From Bradyrhizobium sp. CCBAU 51627 (GTDB lineage: Bacteria; Pseudomonadota; Alphaproteobacteria; Rhizobiales; Xanthobacteraceae), in NCBI RefSeq assembly GCF_028128765.1, contig NZ_LBJG01000024.1:434001-498000 (forward strand): 64,000 nucleotides of DNA. Direction: 5' to 3'. Below the pieces are notes generated by a model that searched no databases, was not told the DNA's origin, and was given only the letters and a program-made list of their open reading frames with translations. This document shows positions 18,305 to 28,022 of this stretch, in pieces; the stretch's first letter is position 1; every line of letters starts with the position of its first letter. The translations under genes were made by a program, and so were the position numbers.

Positions 18305-19831
18305 TCAGCCCTTCATCCCTTCCTTGCGTACCTGCAATTCGAGCCGGTCGATGCCGGCGTCGGCGCGATCGGCATTTCGGGCGCGGTAATGCTTCACGAT
18401 GGTTTGCGCGCTTCGATACGAGTGCCCGGTGATGTCGCAGATGGTCAGCAGGTCGCAGCCGGCGCGATCAAGCAGCATCACACAAGTATCGCGCAGGTCC
18501 TGGTCGTGTTTCTGGTCGAGTTCGCCGGCCACATTGACAAACATTAGCGACGGGCAGGGCTTCAGGCGCCACGCCGCCGTCTCCCCATTGCTGTCGCGCG
18601 TTGCCTGCGCATCCAGCCATCGCGCCAATGCACCCGCGCGCTGATCGACCGCGCGGGCCCGTTTCGCTTTGTTTTCTGAATCGAGTGAGAAAGGCGCGAA
18701 CAGTGTGTCGACGGTATTGATCAGTTCGGAGGTCAGCCGCTCAGCGCGGACGACCGCCTGACGCGCGGTATGACTTGCGAGAAAGCCGAAGACGGCGACG
18801 GCCCGCGCGGTTGATACCCAATGGCGATAGGTGCTCTCGTCATATGGCTCGCCATTGTCCTCGTTGATGACAAGTTCGAGCGGTACTGTCTCAAGCTGAA
18901 GCCGCAGCTTGAGCGCCTTTATCCTGGCGCGCGAAGCGCTTAGCCTTGCGCTAAGTTGTGGCGCCTCCTTGATGTCGACGAGTTCGCCAGTCTTGCTTTG
19001 CCGGAACGCGTGCCGTCCCTCGACGTCACCCTCGTCACGCATGATCAGACGATCGGTCTGGCGCTGCCCGGTGAACAGGGCAAGATAGAAGCTGTCACCA
19101 ATCGAAGGCCGTTCGATTGCATCGGCTGCAGCCACCCATGCCGAAAATTCTCGCATCGCTACCAGCACGATCCGGCCGTCCGGATGATCGAACTCCATGC
19201 CCTCTCGCGGGTTTGGTCCGAGGCGCCACAGGATGCTTTCCTGACCCCAAGTGAACGCGGCAGACAGCGTCGCGATCATCGACAGCGCCATGTGATGCCC
19301 GCGCACTGATTTCGCATAGTTATAGAACGCGCGGAGCTCCGGCTTTCCGATCGAAGATGGCGTCGCGGTCGCGATCGCCTCGAGCTCTCGCGCGGGCTCC
19401 GCCAGGCCGAGCAGTCGGGCGGCTCGGATCTCCGCACGCATCCGTGCAGCAGCCTCGCGCGTCTGCGGTCGGTACAGGATGGCGGAGATGCACTTCCGGT
19501 AGGATGATTGCGAGGCGGCCGACAATGCCTTGAACTCAGCCGATTTGCTCCAGTCGTCTAGAAGATCTCCAATTGTGGTACGCTTCCTTACAGTTATCTT
19601 TTTGGGCAGTTTGCCAGCGCGCCGCGCCGCATCGATTTCCGATCTTCGTTTATCTGAAAAGTCAGAGGCCTCCTGGAGATTGAACCATGCACCGACCGGA
19701 CGGCCTTTTTCATCGTGGGGCGGATGGCGCAAGTCGGAATCGAGGAAGCCAAGTGCTCTGGCGTAAGCGCCATGCGATGAACGCGGGCGACCGTCACGCC
19801 ACTTCACGTACGGAAATTTCTGATCCGCCAT
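18305..19831 (-). CDS. Tyrosine recombinase/integrase of a tRNA-Lys-associated island
   Basis: 508 residues. The C-terminal catalytic domain (about 250-490) shows the first Arg in LALFTGQRQTDRLIM, the HxxR-type region as DLRDTCVMLLDRAG, then DITGHSYRSAQTIVKHYRAR with the His/Gly box and the nucleophile Tyr (KHY). The N-terminal half carries the SAM-like/arm-binding part. It is transcribed towards the tRNA, and the 3' end is about 230 bases from it, as in elements integrated at tRNA 3' ends. ATG 19831 has AAGG upstream. GC content falls just beyond it. Whether the element is still mobile is not known. Confidence 0.88.
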   Translation of the reverse strand: MADQKFPYVKWRDGRPRSSHGAYARALGFLDSDLRHPPHDEKGRPVGAWFNLQEASDFSDKRRSEIDAARRAGKLPKKITVRKRTTIGDLLDDWSKSAEFKALSAASQSSYRKCISAILYRPQTREAAARMRAEIRAARLLGLAEPARELEAIATATPSSIGKPELRAFYNYAKSVRGHHMALSMIATLSAAFTWGQESILWRLGPNPREGMEFDHPDGRIVLVAMREFSAWVAAADAIERPSIGDSFYLALFTGQRQTDRLIMRDEGDVEGRHAFRQSKTGELVDIKEAPQLSARLSASRARIKALKLRLQLETVPLELVINEDNGEPYDESTYRHWVSTARAVAVFGFLASHTARQAVVRAERLTSELINTVDTLFAPFSLDSENKAKRARAVDQRAGALARWLDAQATRDSNGETAAWRLKPCPSLMFVNVAGELDQKHDQDLRDTCVMLLDRAGCDLLTICDITGHSYRSAQTIVKHYRARNADRADAGIDRLELQVRKEGMKG

Positions 19832-19890
19832 AGCAAACCTTGGTGCCGAAGTAAGAAAGCACCTATTGGACTCTGGGGCGATCTACGATG

Positions 19891-20232
19891 TCAAGCGCGA
19901 TGATTGCCATAGGCCGTTCTCAGCCGCTCGCGATGTTCTGCATCGGTTGCTGCTGGTGGTGGCACGAATGTGTCATTGGCGATCGTCTTCGGACGCATGG
20001 GGTGATGTCGGGTCAGCCAGGCGTCGAAGCCCGTGCGCTCCCATTTGAGCGGCCCCCGCGCGCTGATCGGCGCTGGCAAGCCGTCGCGCTCGTGTCGGAT
20101 CTGACGCGTGCGATAGAAAGTGTTCAGCGAAATGCCCATCGCTTTTGCGACTTCAATTGAAGAATAGGGCGGCTCCATGCTCTGTGCGCTATTTGGCGAG
20201 CGCAGCTGCATAAGTCCGCAACGCCGCGTCAC
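19891..20232 (-). CDS. AlpA/excisionase-like helix-turn-helix protein
   Basis: 113 residues from a GTG start at 20232, preferred because CGGAG lies 7-8 bases upstream; internal Mets lack such a site. Residues about 25-50 (SSIEVAKAMGISLNTFYRTRQIRHE) form the winged-helix motif of MerR/AlpA-type small DNA-binding proteins, followed by GPLKWERTGFDAWLTRH, the typical strand-helix ending. It precedes the integrase on the same strand (59-base gap), the usual place for a directionality factor or activator. Confidence 0.75.
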   Translation of the reverse strand: MTRRCGLMQLRSPNSAQSMEPPYSSIEVAKAMGISLNTFYRTRQIRHERDGLPAPISARGPLKWERTGFDAWLTRHHPMRPKTIANDTFVPPPAATDAEHRERLRTAYGNHRA

Positions 20233-20632
20233 TTTTTTGCTCCGTTGAACGATTTCGATACAACATGGAAGCAGACAAGAACGAACATGAAAAGCGTGCC
20301 CTCCTAATCGTAGCGAATTCGGCTAATTTCGCGTGCAAAATAGAATGCAAGGGTCCTCTCGCGTCGCGTCTTCACGCACCATGCTGGGGGAGAACATTCA
20401 TGAGAGGAGCCCAAAGACCGCCGATGCGATTGCAAACCGGATAGATGGGGCTTCTCAGTCGCGGAGTTTATCGTTCCGTGCGGTGATACATTCCCAACAA
20501 AAATCAATTATCGGGCGGCACGAATTGAAACAGGCATTCTTATTTCGTCTGCATGGTTGACGCTGGTCGGCTACTCAACAATGTTGAAGTGCCATGACGG
20601 GTTCATGGCTACCGAAAATTGAGAGGAGCGCG
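20233..20632 (+). other. Regulatory region of the LLM/ABC operon
   Basis: 400 bases, AT-richer than surroundings, without a credible gene until the short ORF at 20633. A 7-bp hairpin GCCATGA / TCATGGC (20591-20609) lies 24 bases before that ORF. No promoter box is clear enough to place. Confidence 0.5.
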
Positions 20633-20686
20633 ATGACGTTTTTGAGCTTCCGGTGCACCTCCACTCGAATCGCATGTGCCGCGTGA
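20633..20686 (+). CDS. 17-residue upstream ORF coupled to the LLM monooxygenase
   Basis: ATG 20633 follows GAGAGGAG at ideal spacing, the strongest ribosome site in the area. It encodes MTFLSFRCTSTRIACAA and stops at TGA 20684-20686, whose last base is the first of the monooxygenase ATG (TGATG). The downstream gene has no ribosome site of its own, so ribosomes finishing this ORF probably start it. Two Cys codons (residues 8 and 15) and the operon's likely role in organosulfur use make a cysteine-sensing leader peptide a reasonable hypothesis; such Cys leaders are known in actinobacteria. Confidence 0.7.
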   Translation: MTFLSFRCTSTRIACAA

Positions 20687-22020
20687 TGACGTCAGCGCTT
20701 GAACGTGAGCTTCACCTTGGTTTGAACCTGCATGGCGCTGGGGGACATGCAGCGGCGTGGCGGTGGCCCGGAAATCCTCCCGGGGCATTCTACGACGTTG
20801 AACATTACGTACGAGCCGCAAAGCTCGCCGAGCGTGGAAAGCTCGACGCGGTTTTCCTCGCCGATACGCCAGCGCTCAATCCAGCAATCGACAAAAGCCC
20901 GCCGCTCAATGGCATCGAGCCGACGATTACGCTTGCCAGCATCGCACGAGAAACAAAATTTGTCGGGTTAATCGGCTCGGCATCCACCACCTACAACGAA
21001 CCCTATAACCTCGCGCGCCGATTTCAGTCGCTTGACGTTGTCAGTGGCGGCCGTGCGGCCTGGAATGCAGTTACGACATCCAATGTCTATACGGCCAGGA
21101 GCTTTGGCGGCCAGGAGCAATCACGTGATGACCGTTATCGCCGCGCTGAAGAATTCGTGGAGGCCGTGCGAACCCTTTGGCAGAGCTGGGGAGAAGGCGC
21201 TCTTATTCTGGACCAGGCCTCGGGGCGTTTCGGTGATCCGAGCCGGCTGCAGAGGGTAAGACATGCCGGCGAGTTCTTCGACATCAGCGGGCCACTGACA
21301 CATCCGGGCTCAAGACAGGGACAGCCGGTTATCTTCCAGGCAGGCGGATCGGATCAGGGGCTTCAGTTCGCTGCCCGAAGCGCCGACGCCGTGTTCTCGT
21401 CGACAGGCAATCTGGAAATCGCCTTGCGCGAGGCCGATCGCCTCAGGTCGTTTGCTTCTCAACATGGACGACGGGCGCCCCTTGTGCTGCCGGGCATCGT
21501 CACTTTCATTGCCGGAACGGAAGAGGAAGCAATCAAGCGCAAGGCAGGGCTTGACGAGCTTATCAACTTTGACGTTGCCCTTGATGTGCTGTCCGGTCGT
21601 TTCGGTATTCCTGCCGAAAGGCTGAAGATCGACGAACCAATCGACCCCAACTTACTGCCGCGACATGCGGACGCGGCTTTTTCCATCGGCCAGTATCGCA
21701 CTGTGGAAGCGCTCGTGCGCTCCGGCAAAACGGTCCGCGAGATCATCGTCGAGGCGCCTGCTTACGGTCACCGGGTGCTGGTTGGATCGCCGGAGCAGAT
21801 TGCCGCTTCCTTCGAAGAGTGGTTCCGGGCTGGCGCAGTGGACGGGTTCAACGTCATACCGGATGTTCTGTCCGACGGCACGCCTGCGTTCGTCGACCAT
21901 GTTGTTCCCGTTCTGCAGCGGCGCGGCTTGTTCCGTTCGGACTATCGCGGCGAAACGCTGCGCGAGCATCTTGGCATTCCTCTGCCGGGCGAGCGCGCCG
22001 AACAGGTCTCCGCCGCCTAA
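20686..22020 (+). CDS. LLM-class flavin-dependent monooxygenase (NtaA/SnaA/DszA family)
   Basis: 444 residues from ATG 20686. A TIM-barrel, FMNH2-dependent oxygenase: LHLGLNLHGAGGHAAAWRWP at the N terminus, VFLADTPAL, then FQSLDVVSGGRAAWNAVTTSN, the family's flavin-binding block, and PVIFQAGGSDQGLQFAARSADAVFSS. Members oxidise nitrilotriacetate, dibenzothiophene sulfone, or alkyl sulfones with flavin supplied by a separate reductase, which is not seen here. It leads an operon with a peptide-type ABC importer, so it probably attacks the imported compound to release sulfur or nitrogen (inference). Coupled to the 17-residue ORF upstream. Confidence 0.9.
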   Translation: MTSALERELHLGLNLHGAGGHAAAWRWPGNPPGAFYDVEHYVRAAKLAERGKLDAVFLADTPALNPAIDKSPPLNGIEPTITLASIARETKFVGLIGSASTTYNEPYNLARRFQSLDVVSGGRAAWNAVTTSNVYTARSFGGQEQSRDDRYRRAEEFVEAVRTLWQSWGEGALILDQASGRFGDPSRLQRVRHAGEFFDISGPLTHPGSRQGQPVIFQAGGSDQGLQFAARSADAVFSSTGNLEIALREADRLRSFASQHGRRAPLVLPGIVTFIAGTEEEAIKRKAGLDELINFDVALDVLSGRFGIPAERLKIDEPIDPNLLPRHADAAFSIGQYRTVEALVRSGKTVREIIVEAPAYGHRVLVGSPEQIAASFEEWFRAGAVDGFNVIPDVLSDGTPAFVDHVVPVLQRRGLFRSDYRGETLREHLGIPLPGERAEQVSAA

Positions 22021-22050
22021 GTTCTTCTCCCTTCATATTCGGAGCTTATC

Positions 22051-23739
22051 ATGTCTAAGCCGGCTGCCGTTCGTTCGGCGTTTCTTCTCAAAAGTATGAA
22101 TCGTCGTCTGAAGTCTCACGCCGCAATCATCGCCATCGCGATGTCTGGCCTTACCATAGCGGATGCCGTGAAGGCGGAAGATGCTTCTGCTGGCAAGCCG
22201 AAATGGGGCGGGATCATCCGGTACGGTCACTTCCAGGAGCCGCCGTGCCTCTATGGTGGCTGGGTGCAGCAATGGTACCTGCAGCGTCAATTCAGCGACA
22301 ATCTGGTCGCCAGGGCTGAAGACGGAAGAATCCTGCCTTGGCTTGCGACCGCCTGGAGCGTTTCGGATGACCGCAAAACCTACATTTTCCAGATCAAGCC
22401 CGACGTCAAATTCACGGACGGGACGCCTCTGGACGCCCAGGCGGTCGTCGATAACATCAATGGATGGCTGAGCGACAATCCGGAGCTGGAGAACCCCACA
22501 GCCGGCCCTTATCTCAAGGGCGTCTTCGAGTCCGCGGCGGCGGCTGGCCCGCTGACGCTCAAGATCACCTTGAAGACGCCATTCGAGCCGCTGCTGAATG
22601 TCTTTGCGCAGTCCTCGCAAGGTATCCTATCGCCGACGGGGCTGAAGCGTGGCAAGGCCGTGAACTGCGAAAGCCCTGTCGGTTCGGGACCGTTCATCGT
22701 GGAGAAATGGAACCGCGGCAAGAACGTCATATTCCGTCGAAACCCAAACTACAATTCGGCCCCGGCCACTGCCAAGCATCAAGGCCCAGCCTATGTCGAA
22801 GGAATCGAGTGGCGTTTTCTCGCTGACCCCACGATACGCTACGGCTCGCTTCTGTCCCGCGAATCCGACGTTGTCTATCATATCCCGGCCGTCAACTGGC
22901 AAGACGCCAATTCCCGCTTCAAGATCGTGCGTCACCTCACGGGCGGAACGCCGCTTCGGCTTGCGTTGTTCTCCGAGAGACCGCCGTTCGACGACGTGCG
23001 TGTCCGGCAGGCTTTTGCTTATGCCTCCGACCGGCGTGCTGCCGTGCAAGCGGCGTTCCTTGGCTCGCTGCCCTATGAGGGCAATTTCGCTTTGAGCCAA
23101 AGCTCGCCTGAATATGTCGGCGAGCTCTCAAAATCCTATTCTTATGACGTTGAGAAGGCGAACAAGCTGCTCGATGAGGCCGGGTGGACGGTGCGCGATG
23201 CAAACGGCATTCGCAGCAAGAACGGCAAAGCGCTGATCATACGCATCACCTACACCAACGCCTTTTCGCCTCCCGATGGCGATCAGGTCCTGCAGATCAT
23301 CCAGCAGCAAGCGAAGGCTGCAGGCTTCGACGTGCGCCTCCAGCCCACCAACCAGGCTGATTTCTGGGCCGGAAAGAATCTTGGTCCAAATGACTATGAG
23401 ATCGTGCCCCTATATTGGGTTGCGCCCGGCGCCGAGATCTATCGCATCTCGTACAAGCCCGACCTGAATGGTGTCCGCAATCCTTTCAATCCATCCCGCT
23501 ATCAGGATCTGCCCCTGTGGGACATCATCCAGAAGGCCGAACAGACCGCTGACAAGGAGCAACGCACCGCGGTTTATCAGCAGGCGGAGCGCCGGATCGT
23601 CGAGAACGCGCCGTCCCTGAGTTACACGGTTTTGGATGTCACCCTCGCTTTAGCCGATAATGTGAAGGACATCTGGCTCGACAGCGGGTCGGTGGGCGAG
23701 CCCGTTTTCTCGGACGCATATTTCACCGATAAGAAATGA
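22051..23739 (+). CDS. Peptide/opine/nickel-type ABC transporter substrate-binding protein (SBP_bac_5)
   Basis: 562 residues with an N-terminal signal sequence (about 1-42, hydrophobic core AAIIAIAMSGLTIADAV). The mature part shows the family-5 pattern: GGIIRYGHFQEPPCLYGG, ARAEDGRILPWLATAWSVSDDRKTYIFQIKPDVKFTDGTPL (key DG-T/P block) and FDDVRVRQAFAYASDRRAAVQAAF. CGGAG precedes the ATG. Four-base overlap with the next permease. It should bring the operon's substrate to the permeases; the ligand is unknown. Confidence 0.92.
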   Translation: MSKPAAVRSAFLLKSMNRRLKSHAAIIAIAMSGLTIADAVKAEDASAGKPKWGGIIRYGHFQEPPCLYGGWVQQWYLQRQFSDNLVARAEDGRILPWLATAWSVSDDRKTYIFQIKPDVKFTDGTPLDAQAVVDNINGWLSDNPELENPTAGPYLKGVFESAAAAGPLTLKITLKTPFEPLLNVFAQSSQGILSPTGLKRGKAVNCESPVGSGPFIVEKWNRGKNVIFRRNPNYNSAPATAKHQGPAYVEGIEWRFLADPTIRYGSLLSRESDVVYHIPAVNWQDANSRFKIVRHLTGGTPLRLALFSERPPFDDVRVRQAFAYASDRRAAVQAAFLGSLPYEGNFALSQSSPEYVGELSKSYSYDVEKANKLLDEAGWTVRDANGIRSKNGKALIIRITYTNAFSPPDGDQVLQIIQQQAKAAGFDVRLQPTNQADFWAGKNLGPNDYEIVPLYWVAPGAEIYRISYKPDLNGVRNPFNPSRYQDLPLWDIIQKAEQTADKEQRTAVYQQAERRIVENAPSLSYTVLDVTLALADNVKDIWLDSGSVGEPVFSDAYFTDKK

Positions 23740-24698
23740 ATGCGGCGAAGATGATAGGCCATCAAAGCCTTTGGCTGGCGCGCCGGCTCTTGTCCGGCGT
23801 GATCGTGGTCTGGGCCGCGGCGACATTCACCTTCTTTGTGCAGTTTCTGATGCCCGGGGAACGCGCCCAGATCATCTTCAATGCAAATAGCGGAAACGTG
23901 GGAGAGATTCCTCGGGACCAACTGCTCGCCATCAACGCCAAATATGGCTTCGATCAACCCGTCATCGTGCAATATGGAAGGTATATAAGGGACGTGATGC
24001 ACGGAGACCTTGGGCAGTCTTACGTTCAATATCAACCTGTCACGGACCTGATTGGGCGCCAGATCGGACCGACGATTGCGCTCGCCTTTGCCGCCGTGTT
24101 GACGGCCTGGATCATCACCATCACAACCACGGTTCTTTTCGCTGGGCGTGACAACATATGGTCCAAGGCGCTGGGCGGGCTTCAGGTCTTCTTGGCAACC
24201 CTTCCGCCTTATTGGCTGGCGACAATCCTGTTGGTCGTTTTCGCGATCCAGCTTCGCTTGTTTCCTGTCGTAGGCGGCAACACCCTCATGGGCCTCGTTC
24301 TGCCGACGATCGCCCTGGCCTTGGAAATCTATGGCTTCCTTGGTCAAGCGGTTTTGAGTGAATTCACGCGGGTTCTTGATCAACCTTTCATCACCTCATC
24401 GAGAATGCGCGGCACAGGGGATCTCGGTATCCGTCTACGTCACGCTCTGCGCCATGCTGCCTTGCCCGGGATCACCCTTTCCGGCTGGATTATAGGCAAG
24501 CTGCTGTCCGGCGCGGTATTGATCGAAGCGGTCTTTGGCCGTCAGGGGCTGGGCGGCGTTCTCGTCGCAGCAACCTCCACACGCGATGTCCCGGTCGTGT
24601 CAGGGGTGATTCTGGTTTCGGCTGCGCTGTTTGTCGCTACCAGCTTGTTCGTGGATCTCACGGTGCAGCTCATCGATCCCCGGATGAAAGAGGCATGA
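23736..24698 (+). CDS. ABC permease (DppB/OppB type)
   Basis: 320 residues. N-terminal helix (about 13-35), long periplasmic loop including RYIRDVMHGDLGQSYVQYQPV, a signature of this family, then the coupling loop SEFTRVLDQPFITSSRMRGTGDLGIRLRHALRHAALP and last helices. ATG lies in the ATGA overlap with the binding-protein gene and the stop overlaps the next gene by four bases. Confidence 0.92.
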   Translation: MNAAKMIGHQSLWLARRLLSGVIVVWAAATFTFFVQFLMPGERAQIIFNANSGNVGEIPRDQLLAINAKYGFDQPVIVQYGRYIRDVMHGDLGQSYVQYQPVTDLIGRQIGPTIALAFAAVLTAWIITITTTVLFAGRDNIWSKALGGLQVFLATLPPYWLATILLVVFAIQLRLFPVVGGNTLMGLVLPTIALALEIYGFLGQAVLSEFTRVLDQPFITSSRMRGTGDLGIRLRHALRHAALPGITLSGWIIGKLLSGAVLIEAVFGRQGLGGVLVAATSTRDVPVVSGVILVSAALFVATSLFVDLTVQLIDPRMKEA

Positions 24699-25576
24699 GT
24701 TTCGCCACTAGCTCCGCCGGACATGCAAAGGCGTTCATAACTGCAAGAGTGCTGACGGGCGCCCGTAGATTTCCAGTTCGGGTCTATGTCGCGGCTTTTT
24801 TTATGGCGTTCTTCCTCATCGCGGCGATTGAGCCGAAACTGCTTCAGACGCATGATCCTTTAGTGCTGAGCCTGACGTCACCTCTGAAGGCCCCTTCCTT
24901 GACGCATTGGCTGGGGACGGACCAGTCCGGACGGGATCTCTATTCCCGCATCGTGGCGGGGACAAGTCAGTCTCTCTCGATTGGGCTGGGTGCGACTGCG
25001 CTCAGCCTTGCCCTCGCGCTTATACTCGGCGTGACGGCGGGCCTGTCTGGCGGCTGGATCGATAATGTGCTCAGCCGGCTGTTCGATGCCTTGTTCGCTC
25101 TCCCCACTCTGTTTCTTGCGCTTCTCTTCGTTTCGTTGTTGGGCACCTCGGTCCCGACGCTGGTTATCGCCGTCGGCCTTGGAACATCGCCCGGATATGC
25201 GCGGATGGTGAGGGTGCAGGTTCTGAGCGTTAAAGCGACCAGTTATGTTGAGGCGGCAAGAGCGCTAGGACACTCGCCGAGACGCATCCTGTTCAAGCAT
25301 ATTCTCCCCAACGCAATCAGCCCACTTGCGACAATGTTCACGCTCGGTGTCGGGCAAGCCATCATTTGGGCATCCGGCCTTTCCTTTCTAGGCTTGGGAG
25401 TTGCGCCCCCGTCATCGGAATGGGGCGCGCTGCTCAATGCCGGCCGTAACTACGTGATCTATGCGTGGTGGCTCGAGGTCATGCCCGGTATTGCCATCGC
25501 TGCCTTAGCACTCTCAGTTACTGTTGTCGGCCAGTACGTGCAGCAACGCCTGGAAGGAAGGATCGAGCTTCCATGA
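24695..25576 (+). CDS. ABC permease (DppC/OppC type)
   Basis: 293 residues. The DppC pattern is clear: one N-terminal helix (about 30-48), periplasmic HWLGTDQSGRDLYSRIVAG, and the cytoplasmic EAA-like loop SYVEAARALGHSPRRILFKHILPNAISPL. Partner of the DppB-like permease; overlaps neighbours by four bases at each end. Confidence 0.93.
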   Translation: MSFATSSAGHAKAFITARVLTGARRFPVRVYVAAFFMAFFLIAAIEPKLLQTHDPLVLSLTSPLKAPSLTHWLGTDQSGRDLYSRIVAGTSQSLSIGLGATALSLALALILGVTAGLSGGWIDNVLSRLFDALFALPTLFLALLFVSLLGTSVPTLVIAVGLGTSPGYARMVRVQVLSVKATSYVEAARALGHSPRRILFKHILPNAISPLATMFTLGVGQAIIWASGLSFLGLGVAPPSSEWGALLNAGRNYVIYAWWLEVMPGIAIAALALSVTVVGQYVQQRLEGRIELP

Positions 25577-27303
25577 ACGTGACCTATCCCACAGCCTCCT
25601 TCCGGCAAAATGCCACACCGCCCGCGGCTAGCGTCCCGTTGCTCAGGGTACAAAACCTCAACGTTTCCTTCGGGCCGGCGCATTCGCGGCGAGATGTGGT
25701 AAAGAGTGTCTCTTTCACGGTTGAGGAAGGCCGGTGTGTCGCGATCGTTGGTGAATCGGGATCAGGCAAGAGCGTTACGGCCCGGACGTTGGTTGGTCTT
25801 ACCGGCGCGCGTTCTCATGTCCAAGCTGACCGCCTGACTTTTCAAGGGAAGAGTATCGATCACCTGGGTGACACGGAATGGAGAGCCCTGCGCGGCAAGG
25901 GTATCGGCTTCGTGTTACAGGACGCACTGGTGTCGCTCGATCCGCTAAGACCGGTTGGCAAGGAGATCGGTGAAGCACTGACTGTTCACCGCGCAATCAG
26001 GACAGGCGGAGAGTTGACAGAACGGGTGGTTGAGCTTCTGAAGCTCGTCGGCGTGCCCGAGCCGGCGGTCAAGGCGCGGCAGCTTCCACATGAGCTGTCA
26101 GGCGGACAACGACAACGAGCCTTGATTGCGACGGCGATCGCTCTCGATCCAGCTCTCTTGATCGCAGATGAGCCCACGACGGCGCTGGACGTTACGATCC
26201 AGGCGCAAATCCTGGATCTGCTCGGCGAAACCCGCGAACGCGGGAAGGCCGTGATCCTCATCAGCCACAATCTTGCCGTGGTATCGCAGATGGCCGACGA
26301 AGTCATCGTGATGCGACACGGTGAAATCGTAGAGCATGGCTCATCAGAACAGATTTTTGGCAATCCAAGACACGATTATACCAGAAGCCTTCTTAAGGCG
26401 ATCCCATCCGTCCGGTCACGCGGCAGCCGTCTTTCGTCCTCTAAGGCGCCGCGCTTCATCTCGGCTGAACGCGACGTGACCAAAGCGCTGGCCCAATCGG
26501 ATATCGCACAGCGTAGTAGGCCGCTGCTTGAAGCGGAAGGGCTCGTCAAGCACTTTCGTGGACCGGACGGCAAGCTGCGTACCGTTGTCAATGATGTCTC
26601 GTTTCGCCTCGGCCATGGAGAGACGCTTGGTATCGTCGGCGAGTCAGGGTCTGGGAAGACGACCGTGGCACGCATGGCGCTCGCGCTCGAAAGGCCGGAC
26701 CTGGGAGAGGTGACGCTCGAAGGTGCGCTGTGGACTGCAGCGACTGAGAAAGAGCGCCGCCAGCGGCGATCGGATATCTCGGTCATCTACCAGGACCCAC
26801 TAAGTTCATTCGATCCGCGCTGGAGCATCGAGCGCGTCATTGATGATGCCTTGGCAAGGCGCCGCGGAGATCCCCTCGACAGAGCCAGTCGACGATCCGA
26901 GGTCAGCGAGTTGCTCGATCTTGTGGGGCTTTCATCAAGCTTCAGGAACAGGCGCCCACTCGAACTGTCGGGAGGTCAACGCCAACGGGTTGCGATCGCC
27001 CGCGCGATTGCTCCGCGCCCCAAGATCATCGTGTGTGACGAGCCGGTCGCGGCACTTGATGTATCCATCCAGGCGCAAATTCTCGATCTGCTTGGCGATC
27101 TCAAGTCTCACTTGCGCGTCAGCTATCTATTCATCTCGCATGATCTCGGCGTCGTGCACCACCTGAGCGACCGTGTTCTTGTCATGAATCACGGCGTGGC
27201 CGTCGAAGCCGGCGGAGCAGACGACGTATTTTTACGGCCTCGGCAACCCTATACGAGGAAGCTGGTTGCAGCCGTTCCACAATTGCGCTTCCAGGCGGCT
27301 TAA
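25573..27303 (+). CDS. Fused DppD-DppF-type ABC ATPase
   Basis: 576 residues from ATG 25573, which overlaps the permease stop. Two full NBDs: the first (about 20-280) has GESGSGKS, LSGGQRQRALIATAIAL and LLIADEPTTALDVT; the second (about 310-570) has GESGSGKT, LSGGQRQRVAIARAIAP and IIVCDEPVAALDVS. Fused peptide-transporter ATPases are common in alphaproteobacteria. Both domains look fully active. Closes the LLM-ABC operon; a weak 7-bp hairpin GCTCAGC/GCTGAGC follows at 27331-27349. Confidence 0.94.
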   Translation: MNVTYPTASFRQNATPPAASVPLLRVQNLNVSFGPAHSRRDVVKSVSFTVEEGRCVAIVGESGSGKSVTARTLVGLTGARSHVQADRLTFQGKSIDHLGDTEWRALRGKGIGFVLQDALVSLDPLRPVGKEIGEALTVHRAIRTGGELTERVVELLKLVGVPEPAVKARQLPHELSGGQRQRALIATAIALDPALLIADEPTTALDVTIQAQILDLLGETRERGKAVILISHNLAVVSQMADEVIVMRHGEIVEHGSSEQIFGNPRHDYTRSLLKAIPSVRSRGSRLSSSKAPRFISAERDVTKALAQSDIAQRSRPLLEAEGLVKHFRGPDGKLRTVVNDVSFRLGHGETLGIVGESGSGKTTVARMALALERPDLGEVTLEGALWTAATEKERRQRRSDISVIYQDPLSSFDPRWSIERVIDDALARRRGDPLDRASRRSEVSELLDLVGLSSSFRNRRPLELSGGQRQRVAIARAIAPRPKIIVCDEPVAALDVSIQAQILDLLGDLKSHLRVSYLFISHDLGVVHHLSDRVLVMNHGVAVEAGGADDVFLRPRQPYTRKLVAAVPQLRFQAA

Positions 27304-27761
27304 AGTCTCAAGGCCAGCCACTCCCCGTCGGCTCAGCGCGAGGCTGAGCGCACGGACCAGGCGCTGTGCAAGGCAGCCGGTCCGACTGTGCTTAAGCCAT
27401 AGCACGCTACGCCCACAATACCGATCGCCGGGTTTGCTGCAGGTACTAGCTCCTCTGGCAGTAGACGAGTCGCGTCCCTTGTGATGCTGAACATGACATT
27501 TACGGCTTGGCAGTTAAGAAACGCGCTACCCTGCTCGTCGCCCCGTGGTAAAGCGGCGCATCAAACGGAATGCCTTTGTGCTGCAATCCTCCTGCTTGTT
27601 CTACTCTATGATGTGAACTCAACCTTCACATCGCTAGCGGATCCTCAGGCCAGCCGAGATTTGTCGGGGCGAGTAGGATGGCCGCGCAGCCACTTTGGCG
27701 ATTGCCGATTCGCGTACAGATAATCATAAAAGAGCGACGGCCGTAGCCGACGGTGACGTTT

Positions 27762-28022
27762 TCAGCCGGAATGACGTGCATTAATACGTACCTGCGGTCC
27801 TTCCATGTCTGTGTCGTAGTCGTGGAATAGAACGGGCGGACAGCCTGCCGACTCATGTTCGGGGAAGACTTCGCCAAGCGCGCGGAGAACATCCGCGCGC
27901 TCACTTGCGTCACGCAGGTATCCCGTCCTGGCAACGCCCCGCATTCCATCGTCGCGCATCTTACGTAGAGCCTCAGCCGGACTTTCATCGTCTGCCAAGA
28001 GATTGGGCAGGAGCGTAGACAT
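27762..28022 (-). CDS. Possible small hypothetical protein
   Basis: 86 residues from ATG 28022: MSTLLPNLLADDESPAEAL, then KMRDDGMRGVARTGYLRDASERADVLRALGEVFPEH in two helical stretches and the tail VLFHDYDTDMEGPQVRINARHSG. Composition is protein-like, unlike the surrounding frames, but no ribosome site precedes it and no family is recognised. It could be a remnant. Confidence 0.35.
   Translation of the reverse strand: MSTLLPNLLADDESPAEALRKMRDDGMRGVARTGYLRDASERADVLRALGEVFPEHESAGCPPVLFHDYDTDMEGPQVRINARHSG

Noticed and set aside
27331-27349. Terminator after the peptide-type ATPase gene
   Set aside because: A 7-bp stem GCTCAGC/GCTGAGC exists but no T run follows; not strong enough to list.
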